Origin: Saccharothrix deserti | GTDB lineage: Bacteria > Actinomycetota > Actinomycetes > Mycobacteriales > Pseudonocardiaceae | Reading direction: 5' to 3' | NCBI RefSeq assembly: GCF_009769385.1 | Contig: NZ_ML775964.1 | Span: 44,750-108,749 of the forward strand | DNA length: 64,000 nucleotides | In this document: positions 33,353-42,183 of the stretch, piece by piece | Layout: every line of letters begins with the position of its first letter | How positions within the stretch are numbered: the first letter of the stretch is position 1 | Notes under the pieces: model-generated | What the model was told of the DNA's origin: nothing | What the model saw: only the letters and a program-made list of their open reading frames with translations | The model's database searches: none | Position numbers and translations under genes: made by a program

Positions 33353-36322
33353 GTGCCCACGCTGCTCGTCGCCAACCGAGGAGAGATCGCCGTCCGGGTG
33401 CTCCGCGCCGCCGCCGACCTCGGCTGGCGCACCGTCGCCCTGGTCACGGACTCCGACGACGCGCACGGCCGGTTCGCCGACCGCGCGGTCCGGCTCCGGG
33501 GCTCCTACCTGGACGTGGACGCCGTGCTCGCCGCCGCGGACGGGTGCGATCTGGTGCACCCCGGCTACGGGTTCCTGGCCGAGAACGCCGGGTTCGCCCG
33601 GCGCTGCGCCGATGCCGGGCTCACGTTCGTCGGACCGCCACCCGAGGTGCTCGAACTGCTCGGCGACAAGAGCCGGGCACGCGCCCTCGCGGCGGAGGTC
33701 GGCGTGCCGGTGCTCGCGGGCGCCGAGAACGGGTTCGAGGAGTTCTTCCGCGCGCACGGCGCGGTGGTGGTGAAGGCCGTCGCCGGTGGCGGCGGCAAGG
33801 GCGTGCGGGTGGTGCGGCGGCTCGCCGACCTCTCCGGCGCGGTCGAGCGGTGCCGGGCCGAGGCGCTGGCCGCGTTCGGCGACGACACCGTGTTCGTGGA
33901 GGAACTGCTCGAACCGGCCCGGCACGTCGAGGTGCAGCTGGTCGGCACGACGGTGCTGGGCGACCGCGACTGCTCGTTGCAGGTCAGGCACCAGAAGCTG
34001 GTCGAGGTCGCGCCCGCGCCGGACCTCTCCCCCGACCTGCGCGCCGCGCTGCACGAGGCGGCGGCGACGATCGCGCGCGCCGTCCGGTACACCGGGCTTG
34101 GCACGGTGGAGTTCCTGGTCGCGCCGGACGGCCGGTTCGCGTTCCTGGAGGCCAATCCCCGGCTCCAGGTCGAGCACACCGTCACCGAGCAGGTCACCGG
34201 GCTGGACCTGGTGCGCGCCCAACTGCTGCTGGCGACCGAGGTCGAGCCGGACCTGACGCACACGCCGCGCGGCAGCGCGCTGCAACTGCGCGTCAGCCTG
34301 ACCTCGACGGGACGGCTGTCGGCGTTCGTGCCGCCGTCCGGACCGGGTGTCCGGGTCGACACGCACGCCTCGGTCGGCTACCGGGCGGGTCTCGGTTTCG
34401 ACCCGTTGCTGGCGAAGGTCGTGGTGCACGCCGACGACCTGGACACCGCACTGCGCCGCGCCCGCCGCGCGCTGGACGAGTTCATTGTGGACGGTGCGAA
34501 GACGAACATCGGCTTCCTGCGCGGGCTCCTGGACCACCCGGATGTCCTGAAGGCACACACGGGACTGGTGGACTCACTGCCGCGCGAGGACACCGGAGCG
34601 CGCGCTCCCGTGCAGGGCACCGTCGTGGCGATCGAGTCCGGCGCGGTCGTCGTGGAAGCGATGAAGATGCAGCACGTCGTGCCGATCGGCGACGCGCGGG
34701 TGCTGGTCGAGGTCGGCGACACGGTGGCGGAAGGCGCGTTGCTGGCCGAAGGGGTGGACGTCGCGGTGGAGGAGAAGGCCGTCGCGGTCGACCTGGACGA
34801 CGTGCGGCCGGATCTCGCGGAGACGTTGGCACGGCACGACTTCTCCCGTCCCGAGGCGGAGGCGAAGCGGCACGCGGCCGGGCGGCGCACGGTCCGGGAG
34901 AACATCAGCGACCTGTGCACCGACTTCGTGGAGTACGGCGGGCTGGCCATCGCCGCGCAACGCCGCCGGCGGTCGTTGGACGAACTGGTCGAGCGCACGC
35001 CCGCGGACGGGCTGGTCGCGGGCGTCGGCACGGTGAACGGCGGCCAGGTCGTCGCGATGTCCTACGACTACACGGTGCTCGCGGGCACCCAGGGTCTGCG
35101 CAACCACGCCAAGAAGGACCGGATGTTCGCGTTGGCCGAGCAGCGGCGGCTGCCCGTGGTGCTGTTCGCCGAGGGCGGCGGCGGTCGGCCGGGCGACACC
35201 GACCACGGCGGCGTCAGCGGGCTGGACTGCATGGCGTTCCACCTGTTTGCCAAGCTCTCCGGGCGGGTGCCGCTGGTGGGCATCGCGTCCGGCCGGTGCT
35301 TCGCCGGGAACGCCGTGCTGCTGGGCACGTGCGACGTCGTCATCGCGACCCGTGACGCGACCATCGGCATGGGCGGCCCGGCGATGGTCGAGGGCGGCGG
35401 GCTCGGCGTGTTCCGGCCCGAGGAGATCGGGCCGGTGGACGTACAGGTGCCCAACGGCGTGATCGACGTGCTCGTGTCCGACGAGGCCGAGGCCGTCGCG
35501 GTGGCCAAGAAGTACCTCTCGTACTTCCAGGGGCCTGCCAACAGGTGGTCGACCGACGGGTGGTCGACCGACGGCTGGGAGTGCGCCGACCAGCGGCTGC
35601 TGCGGCACCTCGTGCCGGAGAACCGGGTGCGCGCCTACGACGTGCGGACCGTGGTGGAGACGCTCGCCGACACCGGGTCGGTGCTGGAGCTGCGGCGGGA
35701 GTTCGGGCGCGGCATCGTCACCGCCCTGGTCCGGGTCGAGGGCCGGCCGCTGGGGCTGATCGCGAACGACCCCGGCCACCTCGGCGGGGCGATCGACGCC
35801 GACTCGGCGGACAAGGCGGCGCGGTTCCTCCGGCTGTGCGACGCGTTCGCCCTGCCGGTGCTGTCGCTGTGCGACACGCCGGGATTCATGGTCGGACCGG
35901 ACGCCGAGCGCACCGCGACCGTGCGGCGCCTGACCGGGATGCTCGTGACCGCCGCGAACCTCGACGTGCCGTTCGGGTTCGTCGCGCTGCGCAAGGCGTA
36001 CGGGTTGGGCGCGCAGGCGATGGCGGCGGGCAGCCTGAAGGTGCCGCTGTTCGCCGTGTCGTGGCCGAGCGGCGAGTTCGGCCCGATGGGCCTCGAAGGT
36101 GCGGTGCGGCTCGGGTACCGGCGCGAACTGGACGCCATCGACGACCCGGCGCAGCGCGAGGAGGCGTTCACGGCGATGGTGTCGGCCGCCTACGAACACG
36201 GCAAGGCCCTCAACGTGGCGTCCGCGTTCGAGATCGACGACGTGATCGACCCGGCGGACACCCGGCGCTGGATCACCACCCTCCTCACGACCAGGCCAGG
36301 GGAAAGCCGTCACGGTGAGTGA
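33353..36322 (+). CDS. Single-chain biotin-dependent acyl-CoA carboxylase (BC-BCCP-CT fusion)
   Basis: A 989-residue enzyme that carboxylates an acyl-CoA with bicarbonate and ATP. Residues 1-410 are biotin carboxylase (LLVANRGEIAVRVLRAA; GGGGKGVRVV; FLEANPRLQVEHTVTEQ). A compact biotinyl domain follows with EAMKMQH, biotin on K438. Residues 500-985 are carboxyltransferase with both halves (VALRKAYGLGAQAMAAG, WPSGEFGPMGLEGAV). All functions on one chain recalls the long-chain acyl-CoA carboxylases of mycobacteria rather than the usual split Acc subunits. A 15-base duplication gives WSTDG twice near residue 735. AGGAGG precedes GTG. Confidence 0.9.
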   Translation: MPTLLVANRGEIAVRVLRAAADLGWRTVALVTDSDDAHGRFADRAVRLRGSYLDVDAVLAAADGCDLVHPGYGFLAENAGFARRCADAGLTFVGPPPEVLELLGDKSRARALAAEVGVPVLAGAENGFEEFFRAHGAVVVKAVAGGGGKGVRVVRRLADLSGAVERCRAEALAAFGDDTVFVEELLEPARHVEVQLVGTTVLGDRDCSLQVRHQKLVEVAPAPDLSPDLRAALHEAAATIARAVRYTGLGTVEFLVAPDGRFAFLEANPRLQVEHTVTEQVTGLDLVRAQLLLATEVEPDLTHTPRGSALQLRVSLTSTGRLSAFVPPSGPGVRVDTHASVGYRAGLGFDPLLAKVVVHADDLDTALRRARRALDEFIVDGAKTNIGFLRGLLDHPDVLKAHTGLVDSLPREDTGARAPVQGTVVAIESGAVVVEAMKMQHVVPIGDARVLVEVGDTVAEGALLAEGVDVAVEEKAVAVDLDDVRPDLAETLARHDFSRPEAEAKRHAAGRRTVRENISDLCTDFVEYGGLAIAAQRRRRSLDELVERTPADGLVAGVGTVNGGQVVAMSYDYTVLAGTQGLRNHAKKDRMFALAEQRRLPVVLFAEGGGGRPGDTDHGGVSGLDCMAFHLFAKLSGRVPLVGIASGRCFAGNAVLLGTCDVVIATRDATIGMGGPAMVEGGGLGVFRPEEIGPVDVQVPNGVIDVLVSDEAEAVAVAKKYLSYFQGPANRWSTDGWSTDGWECADQRLLRHLVPENRVRAYDVRTVVETLADTGSVLELRREFGRGIVTALVRVEGRPLGLIANDPGHLGGAIDADSADKAARFLRLCDAFALPVLSLCDTPGFMVGPDAERTATVRRLTGMLVTAANLDVPFGFVALRKAYGLGAQAMAAGSLKVPLFAVSWPSGEFGPMGLEGAVRLGYRRELDAIDDPAQREEAFTAMVSAAYEHGKALNVASAFEIDDVIDPADTRRWITTLLTTRPGESRHGE
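35546..35575. repeat. 15-base in-frame tandem duplication in the carboxylase gene
   Basis: TGGTCGACCGACGGG at 35546-35560 is followed by the same unit with one change. It adds WSTDG a second time in a linker before the second carboxyltransferase half, so it probably does not disturb the fold. Confidence 0.85.
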
Positions 36323-36357
36323 CGAGTCGCGGGGTAATCGTGAACTGTCAAACGGGT

Positions 36358-36393
36358 GACGTGCGGAACGTTGGGGACGTGCCGTACGTTGCC
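36358..36393. repeat. 18-base direct repeat before secA2
   Basis: GACGTGCGGAACGTTGGG and GACGTGCCGTACGTTGCC are contiguous and match at 14 of 18 positions. The second unit ends five bases before the GTG start and includes TACGTT, a possible -10 box. It may be a regulator-binding pair. Confidence 0.5.
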
Positions 36394-36398
36394 GGTCC

Positions 36399-38717
36399 GT
36401 GACGACTCTCCTGGGACGGTTCAAGCAGCGGCTGCGCCGGTTCGCGCAGAAGCCAGGCTCCGCCGACCTCACGCCCTACCGGAAGCTGCTCGACGAGGTC
36501 AACGAGCAGGCGGAGCGCGTGAAAGAGCTGAGCGACGAGGAGCTGACCGCCGCGGCCGCCAAGCTGCGCGAGAAGCCCGAGTTCGGCCGTCCCGAACTGG
36601 TGGAGGTCTGCGCGCTGGGCCGCGAGGCCGCCGACCGCGCGCTGGGCCTGCGCCCGTTCGACGTGCAGATCCTCGGTGCCCTGGGCCTCCTGGAGGGCCA
36701 CGTGGTCGAGATGGCCACCGGTGAGGGCAAGACGCTCTCCGGCGCCATCGCCGCGGCCGGTTTCGCGCTGCGCGGCGACCAGGTGCACGTCGTCTCGGTC
36801 AACGACTACCTCGCCCAGCGCGACGCCCAGTGGATGGGCCCGCTCTACGAGCTGCTGGGCGTGAGCGTCGGCTGGATCGACCAGAGCTCCAAGCCCGAGG
36901 AGCGCCGCACCGCGTACCAGGCCGAGGTCACCTACGCCTCGGTCTCCGAGATCGGCTTCGACGTGCTGCGCGACCGGCTGGCCACCGACGAGGCCGACAT
37001 CATCGTGCCCAAGCCGCGCGTCGCGCTGGTGGACGAGGCCGACTCGGTCCTGGTCGACGAGGCGCGCGTGCCGCTGGTCCTGGCGGGCTCCACGGCGGGC
37101 CCGGCGGTCGACCCGGCGCTGGCCGACCTGGTCAAGCGGCTGCGCCGCGACCTGCACTTCGAGATCGACGACGAAGAGCGCAACGTCTACCTCACCGGCG
37201 CGGGCAGCGAGCTGGTCGAACGGTCGCTCGGCGGTATCGACCTGTACTCCGACGAGCACGTCTCGACCACGCTGAGCAAGGTCAACGTGGCCCTGCACGC
37301 GCAGGTCCTGCTGCACCGGGACGTGGACTACATCGTCCGCGACGGCAAGGTGCACCTGATCAACGACACCCGCGGCCGGATCGCGAAGCTCCAGCGCTGG
37401 CCGGACGGCCTCCAGGCGGCGGTCGAGGCCAAGGAGAACGTGGCCACCACGGACGCGGGCGAGGTGCTGGACTCGATCACCGTCCAGGCGCTGCTCAGCC
37501 GCTACCCGTCGGTGTGCGGCATGACGGGCACGGCGGTGGCCGTCGCCGAGCAGCTGCGCGACTTCTACCAGCTGGAAGTGCTGGTCATCCCGCCGAACGT
37601 GGAGACGATCCGGGAGGACGAGGCGCCCCGGCTGTACGCGACGCTGGAGCAGAAGGAAGCCGCGATCGTCGCCGAGATCAAGGAAGTGCACGAGACCGGC
37701 CGCCCGATCCTCGTCGGCACCCTCGACGTGGCCGAGTCCGAGCGCCTGTCCCGCAAGCTCGCCGAGGCCGGCTTGAGCTGCGTGGTGCTCAACGCGAAGA
37801 ACGACGCCGAGGAAGCCTCGATCATCGCCGACGCGGGCTCGTTCGAGCGGATCACCGTGTCCACCCAGATGGCGGGCCGCGGCACGGACATCCGGCTCGG
37901 CGGGCACGACTCGACCGACCGGGAGCGCATCGCCGAGCTCGGCGGCCTCTACGTGATCGGCACCGGCCGGCACTCCAGCAGCCGGCTGGACGACCAGCTG
38001 CGCGGTCGCGCGGGACGCCAGGGCGACCCGGGCGGCTCGGTGTTCTTCTCCTCGTTGCAGGACGAGCTGGTCACCCAGTACGTGCCGGACCACGACGAGC
38101 CGGCCGAGGTGGACGAGGACGGCCGGATCACCGACGCGGGCACCCTGCACACCGTGGAGCACGCGCAGCGCATCGCCGAGGGCGTGCACCTGGAGATCCA
38201 CCGCAACACCTGGCGCTACAACAAGCTGATCGAGCACCAGCGCCAGCTGATGCTGGAGTACCGGGACAAGCTGGTGCGCACCGACCTGGCCTGGCAGGAG
38301 CTGTCCGAGCGCAAGCCGGACCGGGTGCACGAGCTGGCGGACCTGGACGAGGAGATCAAGGTCTCCGCGGCCCGCCTGATCGCGCTGCACCACCTGGACC
38401 AGCGGTGGAGCGATCACCTGACGTTCCTGACCGACCTGCGGGAGGGCATCCACCTGCGGGCGCTGGCACGGCAGAACCCGCTGGACGAGTTCCACCGCGA
38501 GGCCATCCCGGCCTACCACAAGATCATCCCGGACGCGTGGGACGAGGCCGAGGAGACCTTCGCCAAGGTGAAGATCGACGCCGACGGCGCGCACCTGGCC
38601 GAGGCGGGCGTGCAGCGCCCGAACACCACCTGGACGTACCTGGTCAACGACAACCCGTTCTCCTCCGGCCTGGAGGAGACGTTCAAGGGGTTGGTGAAGC
38701 TCGTCCGCCGTCGCTAG
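36399..38717 (+). CDS. secA2: Accessory Sec translocase ATPase SecA2
   Basis: A 772-residue SecA homologue. Walker A is MATGEGKTLSG (GEGKT at 108-112), with VALVDEADSVLVDEAR (DEAD) and the second RecA motifs TQMAGRGTDIRLGG and DQLRGRAGRQGDPG. It is about 130-180 residues shorter than housekeeping SecA1 and lacks the long C-terminal linker and zinc-binding Cys-rich tail. This is the hallmark of actinobacterial SecA2, which exports a limited substrate set. No ribosome site is visible; TACGTT nine bases before the GTG suggests a near-leaderless message. The stop codon lies in a 13-14-base tandem repeat. Confidence 0.88.
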   Translation: MTTLLGRFKQRLRRFAQKPGSADLTPYRKLLDEVNEQAERVKELSDEELTAAAAKLREKPEFGRPELVEVCALGREAADRALGLRPFDVQILGALGLLEGHVVEMATGEGKTLSGAIAAAGFALRGDQVHVVSVNDYLAQRDAQWMGPLYELLGVSVGWIDQSSKPEERRTAYQAEVTYASVSEIGFDVLRDRLATDEADIIVPKPRVALVDEADSVLVDEARVPLVLAGSTAGPAVDPALADLVKRLRRDLHFEIDDEERNVYLTGAGSELVERSLGGIDLYSDEHVSTTLSKVNVALHAQVLLHRDVDYIVRDGKVHLINDTRGRIAKLQRWPDGLQAAVEAKENVATTDAGEVLDSITVQALLSRYPSVCGMTGTAVAVAEQLRDFYQLEVLVIPPNVETIREDEAPRLYATLEQKEAAIVAEIKEVHETGRPILVGTLDVAESERLSRKLAEAGLSCVVLNAKNDAEEASIIADAGSFERITVSTQMAGRGTDIRLGGHDSTDRERIAELGGLYVIGTGRHSSSRLDDQLRGRAGRQGDPGGSVFFSSLQDELVTQYVPDHDEPAEVDEDGRITDAGTLHTVEHAQRIAEGVHLEIHRNTWRYNKLIEHQRQLMLEYRDKLVRTDLAWQELSERKPDRVHELADLDEEIKVSAARLIALHHLDQRWSDHLTFLTDLREGIHLRALARQNPLDEFHREAIPAYHKIIPDAWDEAEETFAKVKIDADGAHLAEAGVQRPNTTWTYLVNDNPFSSGLEETFKGLVKLVRRR

Positions 38718-38750
38718 TCGCCAGTCGCTAGTCGCCGTCGCCAGTCGCCA
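38710..38750. repeat. Tandem repeat duplicating the secA2 stop codon
   Basis: Units GTCGCTAGTCGCCA (38710-38723), GTCGCTAGTCGCC (38724-38736) and GTCGCCAGTCGCCA (38737-38750). The TAG stop is in unit one, and a second TAG lies in unit two. Confidence 0.85.
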
Positions 38751-38808
38751 GGACCGCCGCGGTGCGGACTCCGTGCGGGCTGGGAGGCAGGCCCAGCCCG
38801 CGGCGGCG

Positions 38809-39099
38809 TCAACGGACGGGTGCGGAGACCTTCTTGTCCTCGACCGGCTCCGCCTGGCGGGGCAGAGTCTTCGACGTCTTCGATCTCGGCATCCGCTGCG
38901 CCACCGCCTGCTCGGTGAGCGCACGGATCTCCGCCAGGATGTCCAGGTGCTGCTGGGACGGTGGCGGACCGACGAGGTTCGAATGGTCGAACGCGGTGCG
39001 TTCGGCTCGATGGGCGAGGTTTTGAATGCGCCGGATCAGGTCCCACTCCTGCTCGATGCGCGTAGAGCGCCGTTGCTCAGTCACCCCGGAAGCAGACAC
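38809..39099 (-). CDS. Hypothetical protein
   Basis: A 96-residue hydrophilic protein, helical in the middle (RIEQEWDLIRRIQNLAHRAERTAFDHSNLVG and HLDILAEIRALTEQAVAQRM) and basic and disordered at the C-terminus (RSKTSKTLPRQAEPVEDKK). There is no signal peptide and no recognised family. The start codon is uncertain: GTG 39099 or a GTG five codons later. It ends 92 bases from the convergent secA2 gene with only tandem repeats between. Function unknown. Confidence 0.55.
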   Translation of the reverse strand: MSASGVTEQRRSTRIEQEWDLIRRIQNLAHRAERTAFDHSNLVGPPPSQQHLDILAEIRALTEQAVAQRMPRSKTSKTLPRQAEPVEDKKVSAPVR

Positions 39100-39197
39100 C
39101 TCACGGCGGGTGAACGTAAATCACCTGGCAGTGCGAACTTCGCTGGGGCAACTCAGCTACCCCTGCATGGACCCACAAAACACACCCGATCGTGGGA

Positions 39198-40145
39198 CTA
39201 AAGGTTCCACCGCTGGGCGAGGTACCACGCCGCACAGGCATTGACGTCCAGCACATACGCCGTCGCAGCCCCACATTGCTGCGGCCCCGTGCCGGGATCC
39301 ACGGGTTGACCGTGCCCCATACCGGTGACGGTGTGGGTTTCCACGACCGGTGACCCGACGCTGTTGCGATAGACCGCATGGGGGTAACCCGCCACGGTGT
39401 CGGTGACGTCCGCCGTGGCGTCGGCGCCGTGCACGTCGGTCCACTGATCGACGATCTCCCGCTGATTGGCCACCGCGACGGTGTAGTCCGCGGTGCCGTG
39501 CCACACGGTCATGGTCGGCCACGGACCCCGGTGGGCGCTCGCCGCGCGCACCTTGTCGCCCCACTGCCGGGCGGTCAGGTCCTTGCCCGGGTTCATGCAG
39601 CCGTAGGCGTCGATCATGGTCGTGGCGCAGCCGAACGGCAGCCCGGCCACCACACCGCCGCCCGCGAACACGTCCGGGTAAGTGGCGAGCAGCGCCGACG
39701 TCATCCCACCGCCCGCCGACAGGCCGGTCGCGTAGGTGGTGGACGTGCCGAAGTCGGTCTTCATCCGCGTCACCATCGACGCGATCGACGCGACCTCGCC
39801 CTGACCGCGGGTGGTGTCCGCGGCCTGGAACCAGTTGAAGCACTTGCTGAAGTTGTTCGCGCTCTGCTGCTGCGGCAGCACGACGGCGAACCGGAGCCGT
39901 TCCGCCAGCGACACCCACCCGCTGGACGTGCCGTAGCCGACGTCCTGGGTGCAGCCGTGCAGCACGACCACCAGCGGCCGTCCGGCGGGCAGGCCGTCCG
40001 GCACGTAGCGGAACATCTTCAGGTTCCCGGGGTTCGACCCGAACGCCGGGACTTCGGTGACGCTCGCGGCGTGAGCCTGCGGCGTGATCGTCAACGCGGT
40101 CAACATCGCGGTCGTCAACAGGGCGACCAACGTCGGTTTGCGCAT
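39198..40145 (-). CDS. Extracellular PHB depolymerase family esterase
   Basis: A 315-residue secreted alpha/beta hydrolase. A signal peptide spans residues 1-27 (ends AHA). The oxyanion region LVVVLHGCTQD and the nucleophile box GLSAGGGMTSALLATYPDVF are those of esterase/PHB depolymerase family type 1, with PTMTVWHGTADYTV (Asp) and GMGHGQPVDPG (His). It would cut short-chain polyhydroxyalkanoate or related esters outside the cell. There is no substrate-binding domain, so soluble oligomers or esters are also possible substrates. AAGGAGG precedes the ATG. It is divergent from another secreted hydrolase. Confidence 0.88.
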   Translation of the reverse strand: MRKPTLVALLTTAMLTALTITPQAHAASVTEVPAFGSNPGNLKMFRYVPDGLPAGRPLVVVLHGCTQDVGYGTSSGWVSLAERLRFAVVLPQQQSANNFSKCFNWFQAADTTRGQGEVASIASMVTRMKTDFGTSTTYATGLSAGGGMTSALLATYPDVFAGGGVVAGLPFGCATTMIDAYGCMNPGKDLTARQWGDKVRAASAHRGPWPTMTVWHGTADYTVAVANQREIVDQWTDVHGADATADVTDTVAGYPHAVYRNSVGSPVVETHTVTGMGHGQPVDPGTGPQQCGAATAYVLDVNACAAWYLAQRWNL

Positions 40146-40284
40146 GTGCGGACCTCCTTGTCCGCTTCTCGACCGTAGAAGGCCTTGTGGGGCGGCACGA
40201 TGGCGCACCACACCACAACCGCGCGGCCCGGCATGGCGACCGGACCCATTACGCCGCAAGGCGGGCCGTCTTACCGTGCCACGG

Positions 40285-41580
40285 GTGAACATCGCCGTTC
40301 CGCTGATCGCAGCGCTCCTCGCGACGACGGCGCAGGCCGTTCCCGCGTCCGCCCAAGGATGCGGGCCCCTGCGCGTTCCCGGTGCCGCGCACCAGGAACT
40401 GACCCACGCCGACCTGTCCACCGCGGGCGGGCACACCGATCCCGCCGACTGGGCCGGCCTCACCCCGGCGGGCCTGCCCGCGCCGACCCCCGTGCCGGGG
40501 GTGCAGGTGGACGGCTACTTCCCCGACACCTCGACCGGCAACACCAACCACGGTTGGGCGCACGACTCGCAGTTCGTGATCCGGCTGCCGGAGCGCTGGA
40601 ACGGCGGCCTCGTCGTGGCGGGCTCCCCCGGTGTGCGGGAGCAGTACGCCAACGACCGCGCGATCAGCGATTTCGTGCTGGCCCGCGGGTACGCGTTCGC
40701 GTCGACCGACAAGGGCAACACCGGTGCGGCGTTCCACCGGGACGGCACGCGGCCCGGTGACGCGATCGTGGAGTGGAACCACCGGGTCACCCAGCTGACC
40801 CGCGCGGCGAAGGCCGTGGTGGCGCAGCGGTACTGCCGGCCGCCGTCCCGGACCCTGGCCACCGGCATCTCCAACGGCGGCTACCTGGTGCGGTGGCAGC
40901 TGGAGAACCACCCCGAGCTGTACGACGGCGGCGTGGACTGGGAGGGCACCCTGTGGACCGCGCGGGGCCCGAACCTGCTGACGTTCCTGCCGCCCGCGTT
41001 GACGGGGTACGCGACCGGTGACAAGGCGGCGGTGGCGGCGGCCGGGTTCCCCGCCGAGTCGGAGTTCCTGTGGCCGTTCCACCACCAGTACTACTGGGAC
41101 CTCACCCAGCGGATCTACCGCGAGGAACTGGACCCGACCTGGGACGGCGCGCAGGAGGCGGGCACGCCGTTCTGCGCGCCCGGCACGCCGCTGTGCGACG
41201 CGGACTACGACTACTTCTCGCGACCGGAGGCGCAGCGGGCCGTCTCGCGGATCGCGTTGACCGGGCGGATCGGCAGGCCGCTGCTCACCCTGCACGGCAC
41301 GTTGGACGTGTTGCTGCCCATCTCCCAGGACTCCGACGTGTACGCGGACATGGTGCGCCGGGCCGGACGCGGCGCGCTGTTCCGCTACTACCGGATCGAG
41401 GGAGGCACGCACGTGGACTCGCTGTTCGACGCGTTCCCGGACCGCCTCCGGCCGCTGACCCCGTGCCACCGCTCGGCGTTCACCGCGCTGGAGGGCTGGC
41501 TGTCGGGCACGCGACCACCCGCGTCGGCAACCGTCCCCCGCCCGGCGGCGGTGAGCACGACGGAGTGCGCGCTGTCGTAA
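40285..41580 (+). CDS. Secreted alpha/beta hydrolase, possibly 3-hydroxybutyrate oligomer or feruloyl/tannin esterase type
   Basis: A 431-residue secreted hydrolase. The signal peptide is VNIAVPLIAALLATTAQAVPASAQG. The nucleophile box TGISNGGYLVRWQLENHPELYDG, the LTLHGTLDVLLPI acid segment and GGTHVDSL histidine complete the triad. The nearest families are tannase/feruloyl-esterase-like or 3HB-oligomer hydrolases; sequence alone does not decide. The neighbouring PHB depolymerase and the 3-hydroxybutyrate genes downstream favour oligomer hydrolysis. TACCGT (40272-40277) sits seven bases before the GTG, so the message is probably leaderless. Confidence 0.75.
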   Translation: MNIAVPLIAALLATTAQAVPASAQGCGPLRVPGAAHQELTHADLSTAGGHTDPADWAGLTPAGLPAPTPVPGVQVDGYFPDTSTGNTNHGWAHDSQFVIRLPERWNGGLVVAGSPGVREQYANDRAISDFVLARGYAFASTDKGNTGAAFHRDGTRPGDAIVEWNHRVTQLTRAAKAVVAQRYCRPPSRTLATGISNGGYLVRWQLENHPELYDGGVDWEGTLWTARGPNLLTFLPPALTGYATGDKAAVAAAGFPAESEFLWPFHHQYYWDLTQRIYREELDPTWDGAQEAGTPFCAPGTPLCDADYDYFSRPEAQRAVSRIALTGRIGRPLLTLHGTLDVLLPISQDSDVYADMVRRAGRGALFRYYRIEGGTHVDSLFDAFPDRLRPLTPCHRSAFTALEGWLSGTRPPASATVPRPAAVSTTECALS

Positions 41581-41588
41581 CCGCAGCG

Positions 41589-41630
41589 TCCCGCCGCTCG
41601 GTGTGCTCTGGGGGCGGCCGAGCGGCGGGA
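41589..41630. terminator. Bidirectional terminator between convergent genes
   Basis: Perfect 13-bp stem (41589-41601 with 41618-41630) and 16-base loop between the esterase and YqeY-like genes. Confidence 0.75.
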
Positions 41631-41632
41631 CC

Positions 41633-41666
41633 CGGAGTCGTCAAAGAACCGGAGTCGTCAAAGAAC
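41633..41666. repeat. 17-base tandem duplication over the YqeY stop codon
   Basis: CGGAGTCGTCAAAGAAC occurs twice without a gap (41633-41649, 41650-41666). The stop codon (TCA at 41658-41660 on plus) lies in the copy nearer the gene and is repeated in the other. Confidence 0.88.
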
Positions 41667-42017
41667 CGGTGGCAGGTACCGGCTCAGCACCTCGGCCTCG
41701 GCACGGAGTCGGTCGGCGAGGTCGGTGCGGCCGAGCCGGTCGTACTCCTCCGCGGCGACCGAGCGCTCCCGTATTTCGTTTTCGACGATCGACCGCAGAT
41801 CGGCCTCGGTGAGGTGACGACGTTCCGCTTCTGCCGCACCCAGGCCGCTTGCCGCTCCCGCAACGTGTTCATTCCCCGTGACGCCGTCCAACGAGTGGTC
41901 GGTGGGGACGGCCTCGGCGTTGTCGATCGCCGCCAAGGCGGAACGGAGTGCGGTGATGGCGACGACGTTCCGGCCCTTGAGAGCCGCTTTCAGGTCGTCA
42001 CGCAGGCTGGCGCGCAT
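41658..42017 (-). CDS. GatB/YqeY domain protein
   Basis: A 119-residue helical protein of the YqeY family, related to the tRNA-binding C-terminal domain of GatB. Features are SLRDDLKAALKGRNVVAITALRSALAAIDNAEA at the start and LTEADLRSIVENEIRERSVAAEEYDRLGRTDLADRLRAEAEVLSRYLP. Relatives are about 150 residues; this one is shorter at the C-terminus, and a 17-base duplication spans its stop. It probably interacts with tRNA but the function is not established. It stands alone before the GAF/PucR regulator. Confidence 0.85.
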   Translation of the reverse strand: MRASLRDDLKAALKGRNVVAITALRSALAAIDNAEAVPTDHSLDGVTGNEHVAGAASGLGAAEAERRHLTEADLRSIVENEIRERSVAAEEYDRLGRTDLADRLRAEAEVLSRYLPPVL

Positions 42018-42183
42018 ATGTCGAGATCCCAATCCGAGTGGGGGGACATGGCATCGGGGCCGCCGTACCGGGTAGGACGACCGTAGCAATACGGCTGTAC
42101 GATATCGGGGTCCCGCGGGTTGCCGATCATGATCCGAAGTCGCGCTGGCCGATCCACACCAGTGCACGGTTGGACCAGCACCA

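Noticed and set aside
20000..36300. A secondary-metabolite or polyketide cluster around the SDR, MaoC and carboxylase genes
   Set aside because: No ketosynthase, acyltransferase, NRPS or carrier-protein gene is present, and the genes fit acyl-CoA metabolism.
36399..38717. Calling this gene the housekeeping secA
   Set aside because: It is 772 residues, without the C-terminal zinc-binding tail, which fits SecA2; the main secA1 should be elsewhere.
36348..38924. 858-codon minus-strand open frame
   Set aside because: It is fully antisense to secA2, whose motifs are unmistakable.
40285..41580. Firm call as tannase or feruloyl esterase
   Set aside because: The nucleophile motif fits several alpha/beta hydrolase families and context suggests PHB use, so a single name is not justified.
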